Positions 34,165 through 42,663 of a DNA stretch of 64,000 nt are shown here, in pieces. This DNA comes from an uncultured Sphaerochaeta sp. GTDB taxonomy: Bacteria > Spirochaetota > Spirochaetia > Sphaerochaetales > Sphaerochaetaceae. The notes beneath the pieces are model-generated. The model did no database searches. It was given only the letters and a program-made list of their open reading frames with translations, and was not told where the DNA came from. The position numbers and the translations under genes are program-made. The first letter of the stretch is position 1, and every line of letters starts with the position of its first letter. The DNA lies in NCBI RefSeq assembly GCF_963676285.1, contig NZ_OY781063.1, positions 992,001 through 1,056,000 on the forward strand, read 5' to 3'.

Positions 34165-35331
34165 TTACCTTCCCATCGTCCCTAGGCTGATCTCGCCAGA
34201 CTCCTCAAGATTCTCTACTGACTTAAGCTTTCTGTTGTACCGCACCAACCTTGCACGCATTCCCTCAGTGGTATAGAAAGGATCATCCTTCGCAAGAGGC
34301 AATGAGACACTCATATGCTCGGTTGCAGATTTGTACATTGCACTAATCAGCTGTACAGCCTTTCTTCCTTCTTCTCCTGTTACCAGCGGTTCTGTCCCAT
34401 GCAACACTGCTTGGAGAACATTCTCCAACTGTGCTTCATGCCCTTCCGTTTTAAGCGAAGGAAGCGACTCATATAATGCATTCAGTTCCGCCTCAGTCTC
34501 AGGATTGGGTTGGATAAACCCATTAGGCAACTGTTTGGCTGATTTCACATACCAAGGAATACCGATTGAGGCTTTCTCAGTGGCAAGGAAGAATGCTTGT
34601 TTCTCATCATGATCGACCAAACAGGAATTTACCTCAGCCACCATATTCGGGAAAGAAAGGATTGAGAGGGAGACATCCTCAACCTCACTATTGCTATGCC
34701 CCACATTGTTCATGACCGACACAACCTGGTCAGGCACCCCTATAAGCCATTGGAGCATATCAATCTGGTGCACAGCATGGTTGAGCGTACAACCCCCACC
34801 CTCCTTTTCATACGTCCCTCGCCACCAGAGGTCGTAATAGGCAGATCCACGCCACCACATTGAGTTCACACGGGCTAGGAGCACCCTGCCTAATACGCCT
34901 TCATCCAAGAGCTGTTTCACACGTATGGCAGCAGTTTTGAATCGATTCTGGCTGATTACCGAGAGAATCTTACCACTTCTCTTCTGGGCCTCGATCATCT
35001 GGTCACAGTCAGCAAGGGAGGGAGCCATCGGTTTCTCAACAATGACATGCTTTCCAGCTTCCAGAAAATCAACGGTAACCTTACAATGCAGGCTTGGAGG
35101 TAAGCAAAGCGATACGAGGTGAATATCATCACGAGATAGAAGCTCATGATAGTCCTTGGTTATGGCAACTGAACCACTGAGATCATATTGTTGTGCTAAC
35201 ATTTCAGCCTTCGACGGATAAGAATCACAGAGAGCCCTTATCTCGCAGAGATGCCCCAACGCAAGAAACCCCTTCACGTGTGCTTTTGCAATGCCACCAG
35301 AGCCAATGATGGCTACACCAATTTTATCCAT
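34165..35331 (-). CDS. Gfo/Idh/MocA-family oxidoreductase (A)
   Basis: A 388-residue dehydrogenase: GVAIIGSGGIAKAHVKGF (NAD site), HVIVEKPMAPSLADCDQM (catalytic Lys of EKP), and GGGCTLNHAVHQIDMLQWLIG with the HxxxD pair typical of inositol and sugar dehydrogenases. GAGGGG lies before the ATG at 35331, so a frame from 35358 is not used. Together with gene B (33077-34150) it should form a two-step oxidation or an oxidation/reduction pair on a cyclic polyol or sugar. Confidence 0.88.
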   Translation of the reverse strand: MDKIGVAIIGSGGIAKAHVKGFLALGHLCEIRALCDSYPSKAEMLAQQYDLSGSVAITKDYHELLSRDDIHLVSLCLPPSLHCKVTVDFLEAGKHVIVEKPMAPSLADCDQMIEAQKRSGKILSVISQNRFKTAAIRVKQLLDEGVLGRVLLARVNSMWWRGSAYYDLWWRGTYEKEGGGCTLNHAVHQIDMLQWLIGVPDQVVSVMNNVGHSNSEVEDVSLSILSFPNMVAEVNSCLVDHDEKQAFFLATEKASIGIPWYVKSAKQLPNGFIQPNPETEAELNALYESLPSLKTEGHEAQLENVLQAVLHGTEPLVTGEEGRKAVQLISAMYKSATEHMSVSLPLAKDDPFYTTEGMRARLVRYNRKLKSVENLEESGEISLGTMGR

Positions 35332-35414
35332 GTAATCCCCTCTCTTACTTCTTGCCAATACGATGTATTCTCTGACTGATCAAGGATATTTCATTATCCC
35401 GAAATACTGAGACA

Positions 35415-36026
35415 TCACCGGCGTAGCTGCAGGGCAGGAATCAACAAGCTCCTGCAATAAGCCAAGCCCTCTTCGACCAAATCAAATCCTGCTGAGCTGA
35501 TGTTCCAATCCAGGAAAAGCCCCCTGATAGCTCTATTGAAAAGCACTGCAAGATAGGAGCTCTTCCTGTCTTTCCTGAACTCACCAGTTTGTTGTCCTTC
35601 CTCTATGATACTCCTGATGAAGGTATGCCAAAACCGGGATTGGTCGGTAATGACCTTGGTAGAACCCTCGTTGCTCACCTGGTTGGCATAGAGTACTTTT
35701 AGCATCTCAACCCCGATGACATCACGTACATAGGTAAGCTGCAACTCAGTGAATTTCAGGAGCTTGAGAGCTGCATCTTTCTCTTGTAATACCTCTTCCT
35801 CAATACTTCGATAGTAGGCATCAATGGCCCAGAACTCCTGTACAATTATATCACTCTTCGTGGAGAAATAGGTATAGAAGCTCCCCTTTGCAGTGCCTGC
35901 ATAGTCGGTTATCTGCTGGATGGAAACCTGGTTGAACCCCTTCTGCTTGAAGAGCGTCAGGGCACTCTCGAATATCAGGCGCTTGGTTGCCTCAGCTTTA
36001 CTTGTACCCTTTGATTTCTTGGCCAT
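35415..36026 (-). CDS. TetR-family transcriptional regulator of the Etf/GlcD operon
   Basis: A 203-residue TetR protein: N-terminal HTH (KRLIFESALTLFKQKGFNQVSIQQI and GTAKGSFYTYFSTKSDII, read in parts) at residues 14-60, with a helical ligand domain behind it. It is the last gene of the EtfB-EtfA-GlcD operon (9 bp after glcD), so it is probably autoregulated. A 14-base perfect palindrome next to the operon's -35 box is the obvious operator. The ligand could be lactate, another 2-hydroxyacid or an acyl-CoA. Confidence 0.88.
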   Translation of the reverse strand: MAKKSKGTSKAEATKRLIFESALTLFKQKGFNQVSIQQITDYAGTAKGSFYTYFSTKSDIIVQEFWAIDAYYRSIEEEVLQEKDAALKLLKFTELQLTYVRDVIGVEMLKVLYANQVSNEGSTKVITDQSRFWHTFIRSIIEEGQQTGEFRKDRKSSYLAVLFNRAIRGLFLDWNISSAGFDLVEEGLAYCRSLLIPALQLRR

Positions 36027-36035
36027 TACCCTTCC

Positions 36036-37454
36036 TTATAGGAGAATCTTCCCAGGATTCATGATGTTCTTTGGGTCAAGCGCCTGCTTTACTGCACACA
36101 GCAGCTGGTACTCCGCCTCTGGAGTCACGTCCTTGAAGAACGACCTCCTCTTCAACCCAATACCATGCTCCCCGCTGATCTTCCCTCCAAGTTCCTTGAC
36201 AATAAATGCATAGAACTCGGAAAGCAACCGTGGTTCCATCTCCAACCACTCCTCCATGGTACTATCGGGATTCTTCACCAATGTTGCATGCAGGTTACCA
36301 TCTCCTGCATGGCCATAACAAGGAATTCTTATGTTGTATTTGCTGGAAAGTTGCTCGAGACGAGGGATCACCAAGGGAATGGAACCGATGGGAACAACCA
36401 CATCTTCCAGGCTCTGAACAGGACTGTAGACCTTGATGGCCTCGGCAATATTCCGTCTGATAGACCAGATTCTTTCCCTGGTTGTAGCATCCTCAGCGAT
36501 ATAGACCTCCATCGCTTTATGATCGGAACAGAGATCTCCAACCTGGATGAGATCATGTTCAACCTGCCTTTCATCAGTACCATCAATCTCGATAAGCAGC
36601 ATCGCTCCCACTCCTTCCAGGGGAAGACTCTCATTAAGATACGAACAGGACATCTCAAGCGAACTTCTGTCCATGAACTCGATACTGGTGGGTATGATCC
36701 CTTGTTTCATGATCAGGGGAACGACAGAGATGGCATCCTGGGCAGTCCTAAAAGGAACCAAGAGATTAGAGGCAGAGGTGGGAACGCCAAGGAGACGGAT
36801 GGTTGCCTTGGTGATGATGCCGAGGGTACCCTCTGAACCAATATACAGTTGCTTGAGATCATAACCACTGACATCCTTGGTCACCTTTCCTCCCAGTTGG
36901 ACCACTTCTCCCTGAGGAGTGACGACCTCCATACCGAGGATATAGCGCCCGGTAACCCCGTATTTCACCGCTTTTCCACCTCCAGCGTTCTCCGCAATAT
37001 TACCTCCAAGAAAGCATGTCTCCAGGCTCATTGGATAGCCGGCGAAGAAGAGGCCTGACTGTTTGAGCTGTTCGTTCAGCTCATTGGTTACAATACCTGC
37101 TTCAGCGGTCACGGTAAGGTTAGCCTCATCAATCTCCAGCACCTTGTTCATCTTCTCAACCGAGAGCACAATTCCCCCATGAATTGGAATCGCACCACCA
37201 GAGAGACCAGAGCCTGCACCACGTGGAGTTACCGGTATGGTGTACCGGTCAGCCAACTTCATGACTGCACTAATCTGCTCAGTAGAGATGGGGGTAAGCA
37301 CCACCTCAGGCATATGGCTGAACTGTTCCTTGCTGGTCTCGTCATGACTGTAGTTCTCAATTCGCCCTGTGTCGGTATAGAGGTTATGCTCCCCTACGAT
37401 TGCCTTCAACTCCTCAAGAATGGATGGGGTAATTGCTGTATAGCTGGTATTCAT
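36036..37454 (-). CDS. FAD-linked 2-hydroxyacid dehydrogenase (GlcD/LctD type)
   Basis: A 472-residue flavoprotein of the VAO family. FAD-binding region at about 45-225: VTPRGAGSGLSGGAIP, GGNIAENAGGGKAVKYGVTG, YIGSEGTLGIITKAT. The C-terminal cap carries CYGHAGDGNLHATL and ISGEHGIGLKRR. This is the substrate-oxidising subunit for D- or L-lactate or glycolate. It overlaps etfA by four bases; in Acetobacterium woodii the LctBCD complex (EtfB, EtfA, GlcD-like) drives lactate oxidation with NAD by electron confurcation from ferredoxin and lactate, which is the best model here. Confidence 0.92.
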   Translation of the reverse strand: MNTSYTAITPSILEELKAIVGEHNLYTDTGRIENYSHDETSKEQFSHMPEVVLTPISTEQISAVMKLADRYTIPVTPRGAGSGLSGGAIPIHGGIVLSVEKMNKVLEIDEANLTVTAEAGIVTNELNEQLKQSGLFFAGYPMSLETCFLGGNIAENAGGGKAVKYGVTGRYILGMEVVTPQGEVVQLGGKVTKDVSGYDLKQLYIGSEGTLGIITKATIRLLGVPTSASNLLVPFRTAQDAISVVPLIMKQGIIPTSIEFMDRSSLEMSCSYLNESLPLEGVGAMLLIEIDGTDERQVEHDLIQVGDLCSDHKAMEVYIAEDATTRERIWSIRRNIAEAIKVYSPVQSLEDVVVPIGSIPLVIPRLEQLSSKYNIRIPCYGHAGDGNLHATLVKNPDSTMEEWLEMEPRLLSEFYAFIVKELGGKISGEHGIGLKRRSFFKDVTPEAEYQLLCAVKQALDPKNIMNPGKILL

Positions 37455-38446
37455 GCCTTCCTCCTCTGCTCAAGGCGCTTCTCAATCTCAGGAAGTACCT
37501 GAAACAGGTCTCCGATGATGGCGAAGTCAGCAAGACCAAGGATATTGGCCTGCTCATCACTGTTTATCGCCACAATACACTTGGCTGTCTTGATACCTGC
37601 GAGGTGTTGGATGGCCCCAGAGATACCGGCAGCGAGATAGAGACGAGGAGAGATGGTCTTCCCTGAAAGTCCAACCTGATGAGGATAGGAAGCCCAGCCC
37701 CGGTCCACTGCATCCCGGCTCGCACCAACCTCCGCTCCAAACGCTTTTGCCAATCGCTCGATCAGAATAAAGTTATCCCGTTTCTTAAGGCCCTTTCCCC
37801 CGGAGATGACGATATCTGCTTCTTCGATGGAGCCACCCTGGCCTTCCAGAGCCCTTAGTCCCAATACCTCAACAGACGGCTTTTCACGCTTGGGAGATAC
37901 AGCTACCTCTTCCACCACGAAAAGACGGTCATTTCTCGCTTCAAGCGGCTTGGAAGAGCGTGGTCTAACGGTGGCCATCTGCGGCCGGTGATTCGGGGTC
38001 TTGATGGTTGCCATGATATTGCCACCTATAGCTGGACGGGTCTGCAGGAGGTTCCCCGTTCCCTCTTCTATAGCGAGCTCAGTGCAGTCAGCTGTAAGCC
38101 CAGCGTGAGCCTTGACCGCCACATAGGGCATCAGGGTTCTTCCAGAGGTGGTTGCTGCTGCAATGATGATCTGTGGCTCCTTCTCAGCAATAAGGCGGAG
38201 AAGTTGTTCAGCATATCGTTCACAAACAAACGAGGAGAGCGAAGAATCATCTGCAAGGTAGATGATATCGGCTCCCTGAGCGGAGAGACGCCTCAGGTCA
38301 TCTGCGTTGACATTGCTACCGATGACTACCGTCCCTAGTCTTACCTTGAGTGTGTCAGCAAGTGACCTCCCTCGTGCCAATAGCTCATAGGAAACATCCT
38401 TTACCCTACCCTGATGACATTCGCTTATTGTCCAAACCTCATGCAT
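37451..38446 (-). CDS. etfA: Electron transfer flavoprotein alpha subunit
   Basis: A 331-residue EtfA. C-terminal FAD domain: KTISPRLYLAAGISGAIQHLAGIKTAKCIVAINSDEQANI is the family signature (here noted by its landmarks SPRLYLAAGISGA, GAIQH and INSD). The N-terminal half (residues 1-190) is the Rossmann-like domain. It lacks the ferredoxin-like N-terminal extension present in LctC of A. woodii, so iron-sulfur input would need another route. It overlaps etfB by 8 bp and glcD by 4 bp, implying strict co-expression. Confidence 0.92.
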   Translation of the reverse strand: MHEVWTISECHQGRVKDVSYELLARGRSLADTLKVRLGTVVIGSNVNADDLRRLSAQGADIIYLADDSSLSSFVCERYAEQLLRLIAEKEPQIIIAAATTSGRTLMPYVAVKAHAGLTADCTELAIEEGTGNLLQTRPAIGGNIMATIKTPNHRPQMATVRPRSSKPLEARNDRLFVVEEVAVSPKREKPSVEVLGLRALEGQGGSIEEADIVISGGKGLKKRDNFILIERLAKAFGAEVGASRDAVDRGWASYPHQVGLSGKTISPRLYLAAGISGAIQHLAGIKTAKCIVAINSDEQANILGLADFAIIGDLFQVLPEIEKRLEQRRKA

Positions 38447-39251
38447 TGCGTCCTCCTAACAGATTACGTTCCTCAAGGAAGGTGAAGAGCTTCTCGACTG
38501 CCTCATGAAGCGAAGCATCATCCTCTACCTTCACCATGCTGCATTGCCTGCTTACTTTGGGAGTCTCAATTTTTACCACCCGGGTGGGAGACCCCTTCAG
38601 CCCCAAGAAAGTTGGATCTGTATCCAGATCAGAGGCACTCCATGTGATAATCTCTGTGGCCATGGCACGTTTCTTTCCTTTGAGGGTGGGAAGACGAGGC
38701 TCGGCAATTTCCTTGACCACGGTAAGGAGGGCAGGAAGAGGGGAGCTAACTCGCTGGTACCCCTCCTCGATCAAACGCTCGGCTATCAAGGAGTCATTGG
38801 AAATTTGCTCAATTGATGCAACATAGGAGAGAACCGGAAGGTCCAACCATGAAGCCACTGCCGGTCCAACCTGGGCAGTATCACCATCGGTTGCCCGCTC
38901 CCCGGTAATGACCAGATCGGGAAGGCCAACTTTCTCTATGGCTTTAGCCAGTACATAGGACGTTGCCCAGGTATCGGAGCCGGCAAAGGCCCGGTCATTC
39001 AGGTGATAGACATCATCACACCCCATGGCAATGGATTCCTTGAGTACTTTGACAGCACTTGCCGGCCCCATGGTGATAACCGTCACGCGTCCACCACTGC
39101 GGTCTTTGATTCGTAACGCCGTTTCCAAGGCATACACATCCAAGGGATTCAGGATGGCAGCAGAACCGCTACGGATCATGGTACCGGTCTCCTTATCCAT
39201 CTGGACATCACTGGTCTGTGGGACCTGCTTGATAAGAACTATACTGTGCAT
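38439..39251 (-). CDS. etfB: Electron transfer flavoprotein beta subunit
   Basis: A 270-residue EtfB starting HSIVLIKQVPQTSDVQ, with NPLDVYALETALRIKD and VLVTGER-type region (LVITGERATDGDTAQVGPAVASWL). The TGERATDGDTAQVGP loop is characteristic of bifurcating EtfB proteins, where it holds the second FAD. GAGGGG precedes the ATG. It is first in the operon, downstream of a TTGACC/TAGGAT promoter flanked by a TetR-type palindrome. Confidence 0.92.
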   Translation of the reverse strand: MHSIVLIKQVPQTSDVQMDKETGTMIRSGSAAILNPLDVYALETALRIKDRSGGRVTVITMGPASAVKVLKESIAMGCDDVYHLNDRAFAGSDTWATSYVLAKAIEKVGLPDLVITGERATDGDTAQVGPAVASWLDLPVLSYVASIEQISNDSLIAERLIEEGYQRVSSPLPALLTVVKEIAEPRLPTLKGKKRAMATEIITWSASDLDTDPTFLGLKGSPTRVVKIETPKVSRQCSMVKVEDDASLHEAVEKLFTFLEERNLLGGRNA

Positions 39252-39273
39252 GAAAATTCCCCTCTTTTTCTCT

Positions 39274-39302
39274 ATCCTAAAAGGGGTTTTGTGCTAGGTC
39301 AA
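39274..39302 (-). promoter_or_regulatory. Promoter of the etfB-etfA-glcD-tetR operon
   Basis: Reading on the minus strand, TTGACC (39302-39297), a 17-base spacer and TAGGAT (39279-39274) form a good sigma-70 promoter about 22 bp before the etfB start. Confidence 0.6.
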
Positions 39303-39310
39303 CATTTTTT

Positions 39311-39324
39311 TTGACCGCGGTCAA
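39311..39324. promoter_or_regulatory. Perfect palindrome TTGACCGCGGTCAA, probable TetR operator
   Basis: The 14-base palindrome lies 8 bp upstream of the -35 box. The -35 box itself is the half-site TTGACC, so a second, spaced inverted pair (GGTCAA at 39297-39302 with TTGACC at 39311-39316) overlaps the promoter. The operon ends in a tetR gene, the natural candidate to bind here. Confidence 0.65.
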
Positions 39325-39394
39325 TTTTTGATGTATTTCCATCCTACTTCCGTACGTGGAGGTATATACTAACTGGCAGAATCCACCACTGTAA

Positions 39395-39676
39395 GCAGAT
39401 TTTCGCGTAGTATTAAAAAATACCAACTATCCAGATAGTAAAGACACCGCGCAAGACACCGCGCAAGACACCGCGCAAGATAGTCGTTTGAAAATGTTGC
39501 TAGAATTTTGTTCTATTCCAAGAACCAGGGAAGAGATGCAGGGATATATTGGCATAGAACATAGGGAATATTTTAGAAAAACGTTCCTCACGCCATTACT
39601 CGCATCTGGAAAACTTCAGATGACCTTACCAGATAAGCCTACCAGCAGGTATCAGAAGTACTTTGCCGTACGATGA
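39395..39676 (+). pseudogene. 3' remnant of an AlbA_2/RecG-like ATP-binding protein gene
   Basis: A frame of about 93 codons runs from just after a stop (39392-39394) to 39676 with no plausible start. Its C-terminal 60 residues (LLEFCSIPRTREEM, then REYFRKTFLTPLLASGKL and PDKPTSRYQKYF) are the winged-helix end typical of AlbA_2/Schlafen-AAA or RecG-like proteins, which are normally 400-550 residues long. The catalytic N-terminal part is missing. The frame also reads through the 12-base tandem repeat as DTAQ units. The 443 bp stretch 39252-39694 otherwise contains only the etfB promoter and palindrome. Confidence 0.65.
39441..39480 (+). repeat. 12-bp tandem repeat, 3.3 copies (AAGACACCGCGC)
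   Basis: AAGACACCGCGC repeats at 39441, 39453 and 39465 without change, followed by AAGA. In the frame of the flanking remnant each unit codes for four residues (DTAQ register). The unit is a multiple of three, so copy number can vary without shifting that frame. Confidence 0.9.
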
Positions 39677-39694
39677 TTTTCAGCAGGAGAAACA

Positions 39695-40966
39695 CTACAT
39701 TCCTGAGAGCATATCCAAGGCTAGGTCAAACAGTCCCAATTCGTAGTAGAGATCTAGCACGGTATAGCGGTTACGGATCATCTGAGCACCAGTTACTGCA
39801 TGGCGGAGCCCTTCCAGATTACTTGCAATATCCTCTGGGGTAACAGGACAGCCCACCTTGTTCATTGCTTCTTTCAGTTCTTGGTACGGAGGTAGTTGCT
39901 TATCCATTCTCTCTATCAAGGCAGGGAGCAAGGAGACAAGCTTCTCTCTTCGGGTAAGCAAGGCATCCCCATCAAGGAATTTCTCTTTTGCGATGGCCAA
40001 GGTCTGTTTTCGTACGCTTTCATCGGGGAAGAATACCGTTATCGATTGCTCGCGTTCCTCCCAACTCTCTGCTCCTGTGAGGGGGATATTAGCAAGGTCC
40101 ACCTGCTTAAGCTGTTCATAGAGGTAGGTAATGGTCAGAGTACCGATGGAGACCTTAAAGCCATGGCTTACCGGAAGCCCATCCTTGCTCAAGTGTTCCA
40201 TCTCCCAGATATGGCTGATCAAGTGCTCAGCACCACTGGCAGGACGTGAGTCGTGCATAACCTGCATGGCAAAACCACTTGCTGAGAGCGCATCGAAGAG
40301 AAGACCGATGGAACGGCCCCTTCTCTGGGCTATCCCTGCATGATGGGCATATACTTTTCTCAGTGGAATCTGGACCATATCCCATACATCACGGCGGATT
40401 GGGTGAACCCCGACCAGATCTGCAAGGATCCAATCCATACCGGCAGTGTATTTAGCCATGCAATCACCAAAACCACTTGCAATCATGTCCATGGGAGCTT
40501 CACGGAGTACTTTGGTATCAGCAAGCACCACCATAGGGGCAGCACAGGGAAGCGTCTGCTTGAAACCACCTACTGAGACTGCTGCGCCATAGGAGGTATA
40601 GCCGTCAACAGAAGGAGCGGTGGCAACAACCATATAGGGACGGTCCAGCTCAGCACTTGCACGCTTGGTAATATCGTTAAGTGTTCCAGAACCAAGTACC
40701 ACTGCAATGCTGTTGTCCCTCTCCAGACTCAGCCTAACTTGTGCAATTGCATGCTCATCAGCATAAGGTTGCGGTTCAGAAGGAAAAATAAACTGTCTGA
40801 CCTGGATATCAGCCTTCTCAAGCGATCTGGAAACAGGGAACCCACCGACTTTCAGTGTTATGCCATCTGCTACCAACAACGCCGGGGTATGACCAAATGC
40901 CTCGACAAAGACTGATCCAACCCGTTCAAGAGCCCCATCCTCAACTACTGAAATTTTCGTATCCAT
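39695..40966 (-). CDS. egsA: sn-glycerol-1-phosphate dehydrogenase (AraM/EgsA family)
   Basis: A 423-residue iron/zinc alcohol-dehydrogenase-fold protein that should reduce dihydroxyacetone phosphate to glycerol-1-phosphate. NAD site VVLGSGTLNDITKRAS; APSVDGYTSYGAAVSVGGFKQTLP is strongly typical of the AraM group; metal ligands lie in GFGDCMAKYTAGMDW and in SGAEHLISHIWEM and SHGFKVSIG. GGGAGG precedes the ATG at 40966, and a frame to 41077 is rejected. In Bacillus this enzyme feeds heptaprenylglyceryl phosphate synthesis; here no prenyltransferase is adjacent, so its role is open. Annotation could slip to glycerol dehydrogenase, but the AraM signature argues otherwise. Confidence 0.85.
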   Translation of the reverse strand: MDTKISVVEDGALERVGSVFVEAFGHTPALLVADGITLKVGGFPVSRSLEKADIQVRQFIFPSEPQPYADEHAIAQVRLSLERDNSIAVVLGSGTLNDITKRASAELDRPYMVVATAPSVDGYTSYGAAVSVGGFKQTLPCAAPMVVLADTKVLREAPMDMIASGFGDCMAKYTAGMDWILADLVGVHPIRRDVWDMVQIPLRKVYAHHAGIAQRRGRSIGLLFDALSASGFAMQVMHDSRPASGAEHLISHIWEMEHLSKDGLPVSHGFKVSIGTLTITYLYEQLKQVDLANIPLTGAESWEEREQSITVFFPDESVRKQTLAIAKEKFLDGDALLTRREKLVSLLPALIERMDKQLPPYQELKEAMNKVGCPVTPEDIASNLEGLRHAVTGAQMIRNRYTVLDLYYELGLFDLALDMLSGM

Positions 40967-41033
40967 GCAAGCCTCCCCGCCCAGCATACCACAGACTCTT
41001 GTAGCGGGAAAAGCTGTAGGATACACTACCGTC

Positions 41034-41675
41034 ATGAAGACACAGACCTTTTCCATCCTTGCCGATTCCATCTCCACCTTTGCAGGATATGTCCCTGAGG
41101 AGAATGAACTCTTCTACCCCCGAGAGGGAGTGGATGTAACACAGGTGGAGCATACCTGGTGGTATCTCCTCCAAGAACATACAGGGCTGAAACTCCTCAT
41201 GAATGAGTCTTACTCAGGAAGCAGGATAAGCAGAACAGGAGTCCGTCCCCTCTCCTCTTCCTTCTTGGATGAGAAAAGACAACAGCGGCTGGCCGGTGAT
41301 ATCATCATCGTATTCGGTGGAACCAATGATTGGGGACAGGCGGAAGAACCTACCACCATCGAGGTATTCCAGGAAGCGTATGAAACACTGGTGAGTAGTA
41401 TGATACGCAGACATACTTCAAGTGCGCTGTACTTCTGTACCCCACTGCAGAGAACTGACAGGGCCCTTGATGAAGAGAATATCCATCACTGGAGTCAGCT
41501 AGACTTGGCAAAAAGTATTAAAGAGATTGTTGCGAGACATAAAGGAGCCCACCTCATTGACCTTGCAAGCTATCCTATCAAGGCCGGAGATGGACTTCTC
41601 GCTGATGGGCTACACCCCACCAGGAAGGGTATGGAAGTACTTGCCACCCTGATGCAAGAAGGACTGGGGCTTTAG
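41034..41675 (+). CDS. SGNH/GDSL-family hydrolase
   Basis: A 213-residue esterase-like protein without signal peptide. Block I is ILADSISTFAGYVP (catalytic Ser in ADSIS), block III IIVFGGTNDWG (GGTND), block V DGLHPTRKGMEVLA (Asp and His). A role in deacylating or deacetylating sugars is common for cytoplasmic members. It is divergent from the glycerol-1-phosphate dehydrogenase gene and its stop codon is intertwined with that of the convergent HAD gene (shared TTAG). The start has only a distant AGGA, so it is moderately sure. Confidence 0.83.
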   Translation: MKTQTFSILADSISTFAGYVPEENELFYPREGVDVTQVEHTWWYLLQEHTGLKLLMNESYSGSRISRTGVRPLSSSFLDEKRQQRLAGDIIIVFGGTNDWGQAEEPTTIEVFQEAYETLVSSMIRRHTSSALYFCTPLQRTDRALDEENIHHWSQLDLAKSIKEIVARHKGAHLIDLASYPIKAGDGLLADGLHPTRKGMEVLATLMQEGLGL

Positions 41676-42517
41676 ATTCCAGCAAGGCGTTTCATCCCTC
41701 GTTGGTACTCAGTGAGGGCATTCTCTGCCTGCATCTGGGTGAGGATGGTCTTCACCAAGGAGTAAAGTTCTCCCTGGGTAGTGTAGTCGGCCTCAGTGAA
41801 GAAGTTGATACGGTCCTCCTTCATCAACCGGTAGCTGATAGTTTCCTTGCCCTGAGCATATACAGCAATACTTTTCCCACCATTCTGCTTGACGAGCTTC
41901 ATACAGGGGACATCGGTCAGACCATCACCGATATACACCATATTCCTGAAGGGTACACTACGCTCACCCTCTGCGGTATAGGCATTCAAGGCCTGGTCCT
42001 CATGCACATCAAGTACCCCTTTATTGATCCTGAACAAGAACTGTGTCTTCGCTGTATAGTTAACCGATAGTTTCGGCCAGGTAGCCACCCCATTCTCATC
42101 ATAGAAATACTCACATGCATAGATACGTTTGAATCGGTTTCCGATGGCTGACCCTTCAATGATCTCCCTGAGTCCTGAGGAGATAATGAAGTGCTGTACA
42201 TCCAAGCCCATCGATGAGCCGAGCTTGTTCACCTCATCGAACCACGTGAGCACGCCTGGAAAGAATTCGAGGTTCCCTCCCAGTGAAACAAAATCGCTTC
42301 TTCTAATCGACTGCTCATGACGTCTGGACTCATCAAGCATAAGCTTCATATATGCAAGAATGCGGTCCATACCCTGTTCTCCAGCAAGTTTGTCGGCCTT
42401 CTTCCAAAAGGTTTCGGCAGACATCCCAAGCTTGGGAATAAATGTATACTCCTGCATATCCTTGGTACTCAGGGTCTTGTCAAAATCATACATGATGGCA
42501 ATAGTTGGTTTCTGCAT
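41672..42517 (-). CDS. HAD-superfamily hydrolase
   Basis: A 281-residue phosphatase-like protein. Motif I is YDFDKTLSTKDM (nucleophile and acid Asp), motif II is HFIISSGLREII, and motif IV is VYIGDGLTDVPCM. The helical cap lies between residues 20 and 95 (SAETFWKKADKLAGEQGM). This resembles the phosphoserine-phosphatase-like subgroup, but the substrate is not recognisable. It is upstream of, and in the same direction as, the glycerol-1-phosphate dehydrogenase gene, with the SGNH gene in between on the other strand. Confidence 0.85.
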   Translation of the reverse strand: MQKPTIAIMYDFDKTLSTKDMQEYTFIPKLGMSAETFWKKADKLAGEQGMDRILAYMKLMLDESRRHEQSIRRSDFVSLGGNLEFFPGVLTWFDEVNKLGSSMGLDVQHFIISSGLREIIEGSAIGNRFKRIYACEYFYDENGVATWPKLSVNYTAKTQFLFRINKGVLDVHEDQALNAYTAEGERSVPFRNMVYIGDGLTDVPCMKLVKQNGGKSIAVYAQGKETISYRLMKEDRINFFTEADYTTQGELYSLVKTILTQMQAENALTEYQRGMKRLAGI

Positions 42518-42612
42518 ACCATGAGTATATCACGAACCTGGTGAATCAGTTTGTTCAGATTATCATTAGAGACCGTGATTTCCATTCAAATGCTCTTGCA
42601 ACGCAATCGAAA

Positions 42613-42640
42613 TTGAACCAGAGCAAGAACTCTGGTTCAA
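42613..42640 (-). terminator. Terminator of the TRAP operon
   Basis: TTGAACCAGAG-CAAGAA-CTCTGGTTCAA is a perfect 11-base-pair stem. On the minus strand it is followed by TTTCGATT. It lies 24 bp behind the dctM stop at the end of the sensor-TRAP gene series. Confidence 0.8.
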
Positions 42641-42663
42641 AGGAAGGAATAATCAGCATCTTT

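Noticed and set aside
39441..39480. Short direct repeats as a CRISPR array
   Set aside because: Units of 12 bp are contiguous without spacers, and no cas gene is nearby; it is a tandem repeat in a gene remnant.
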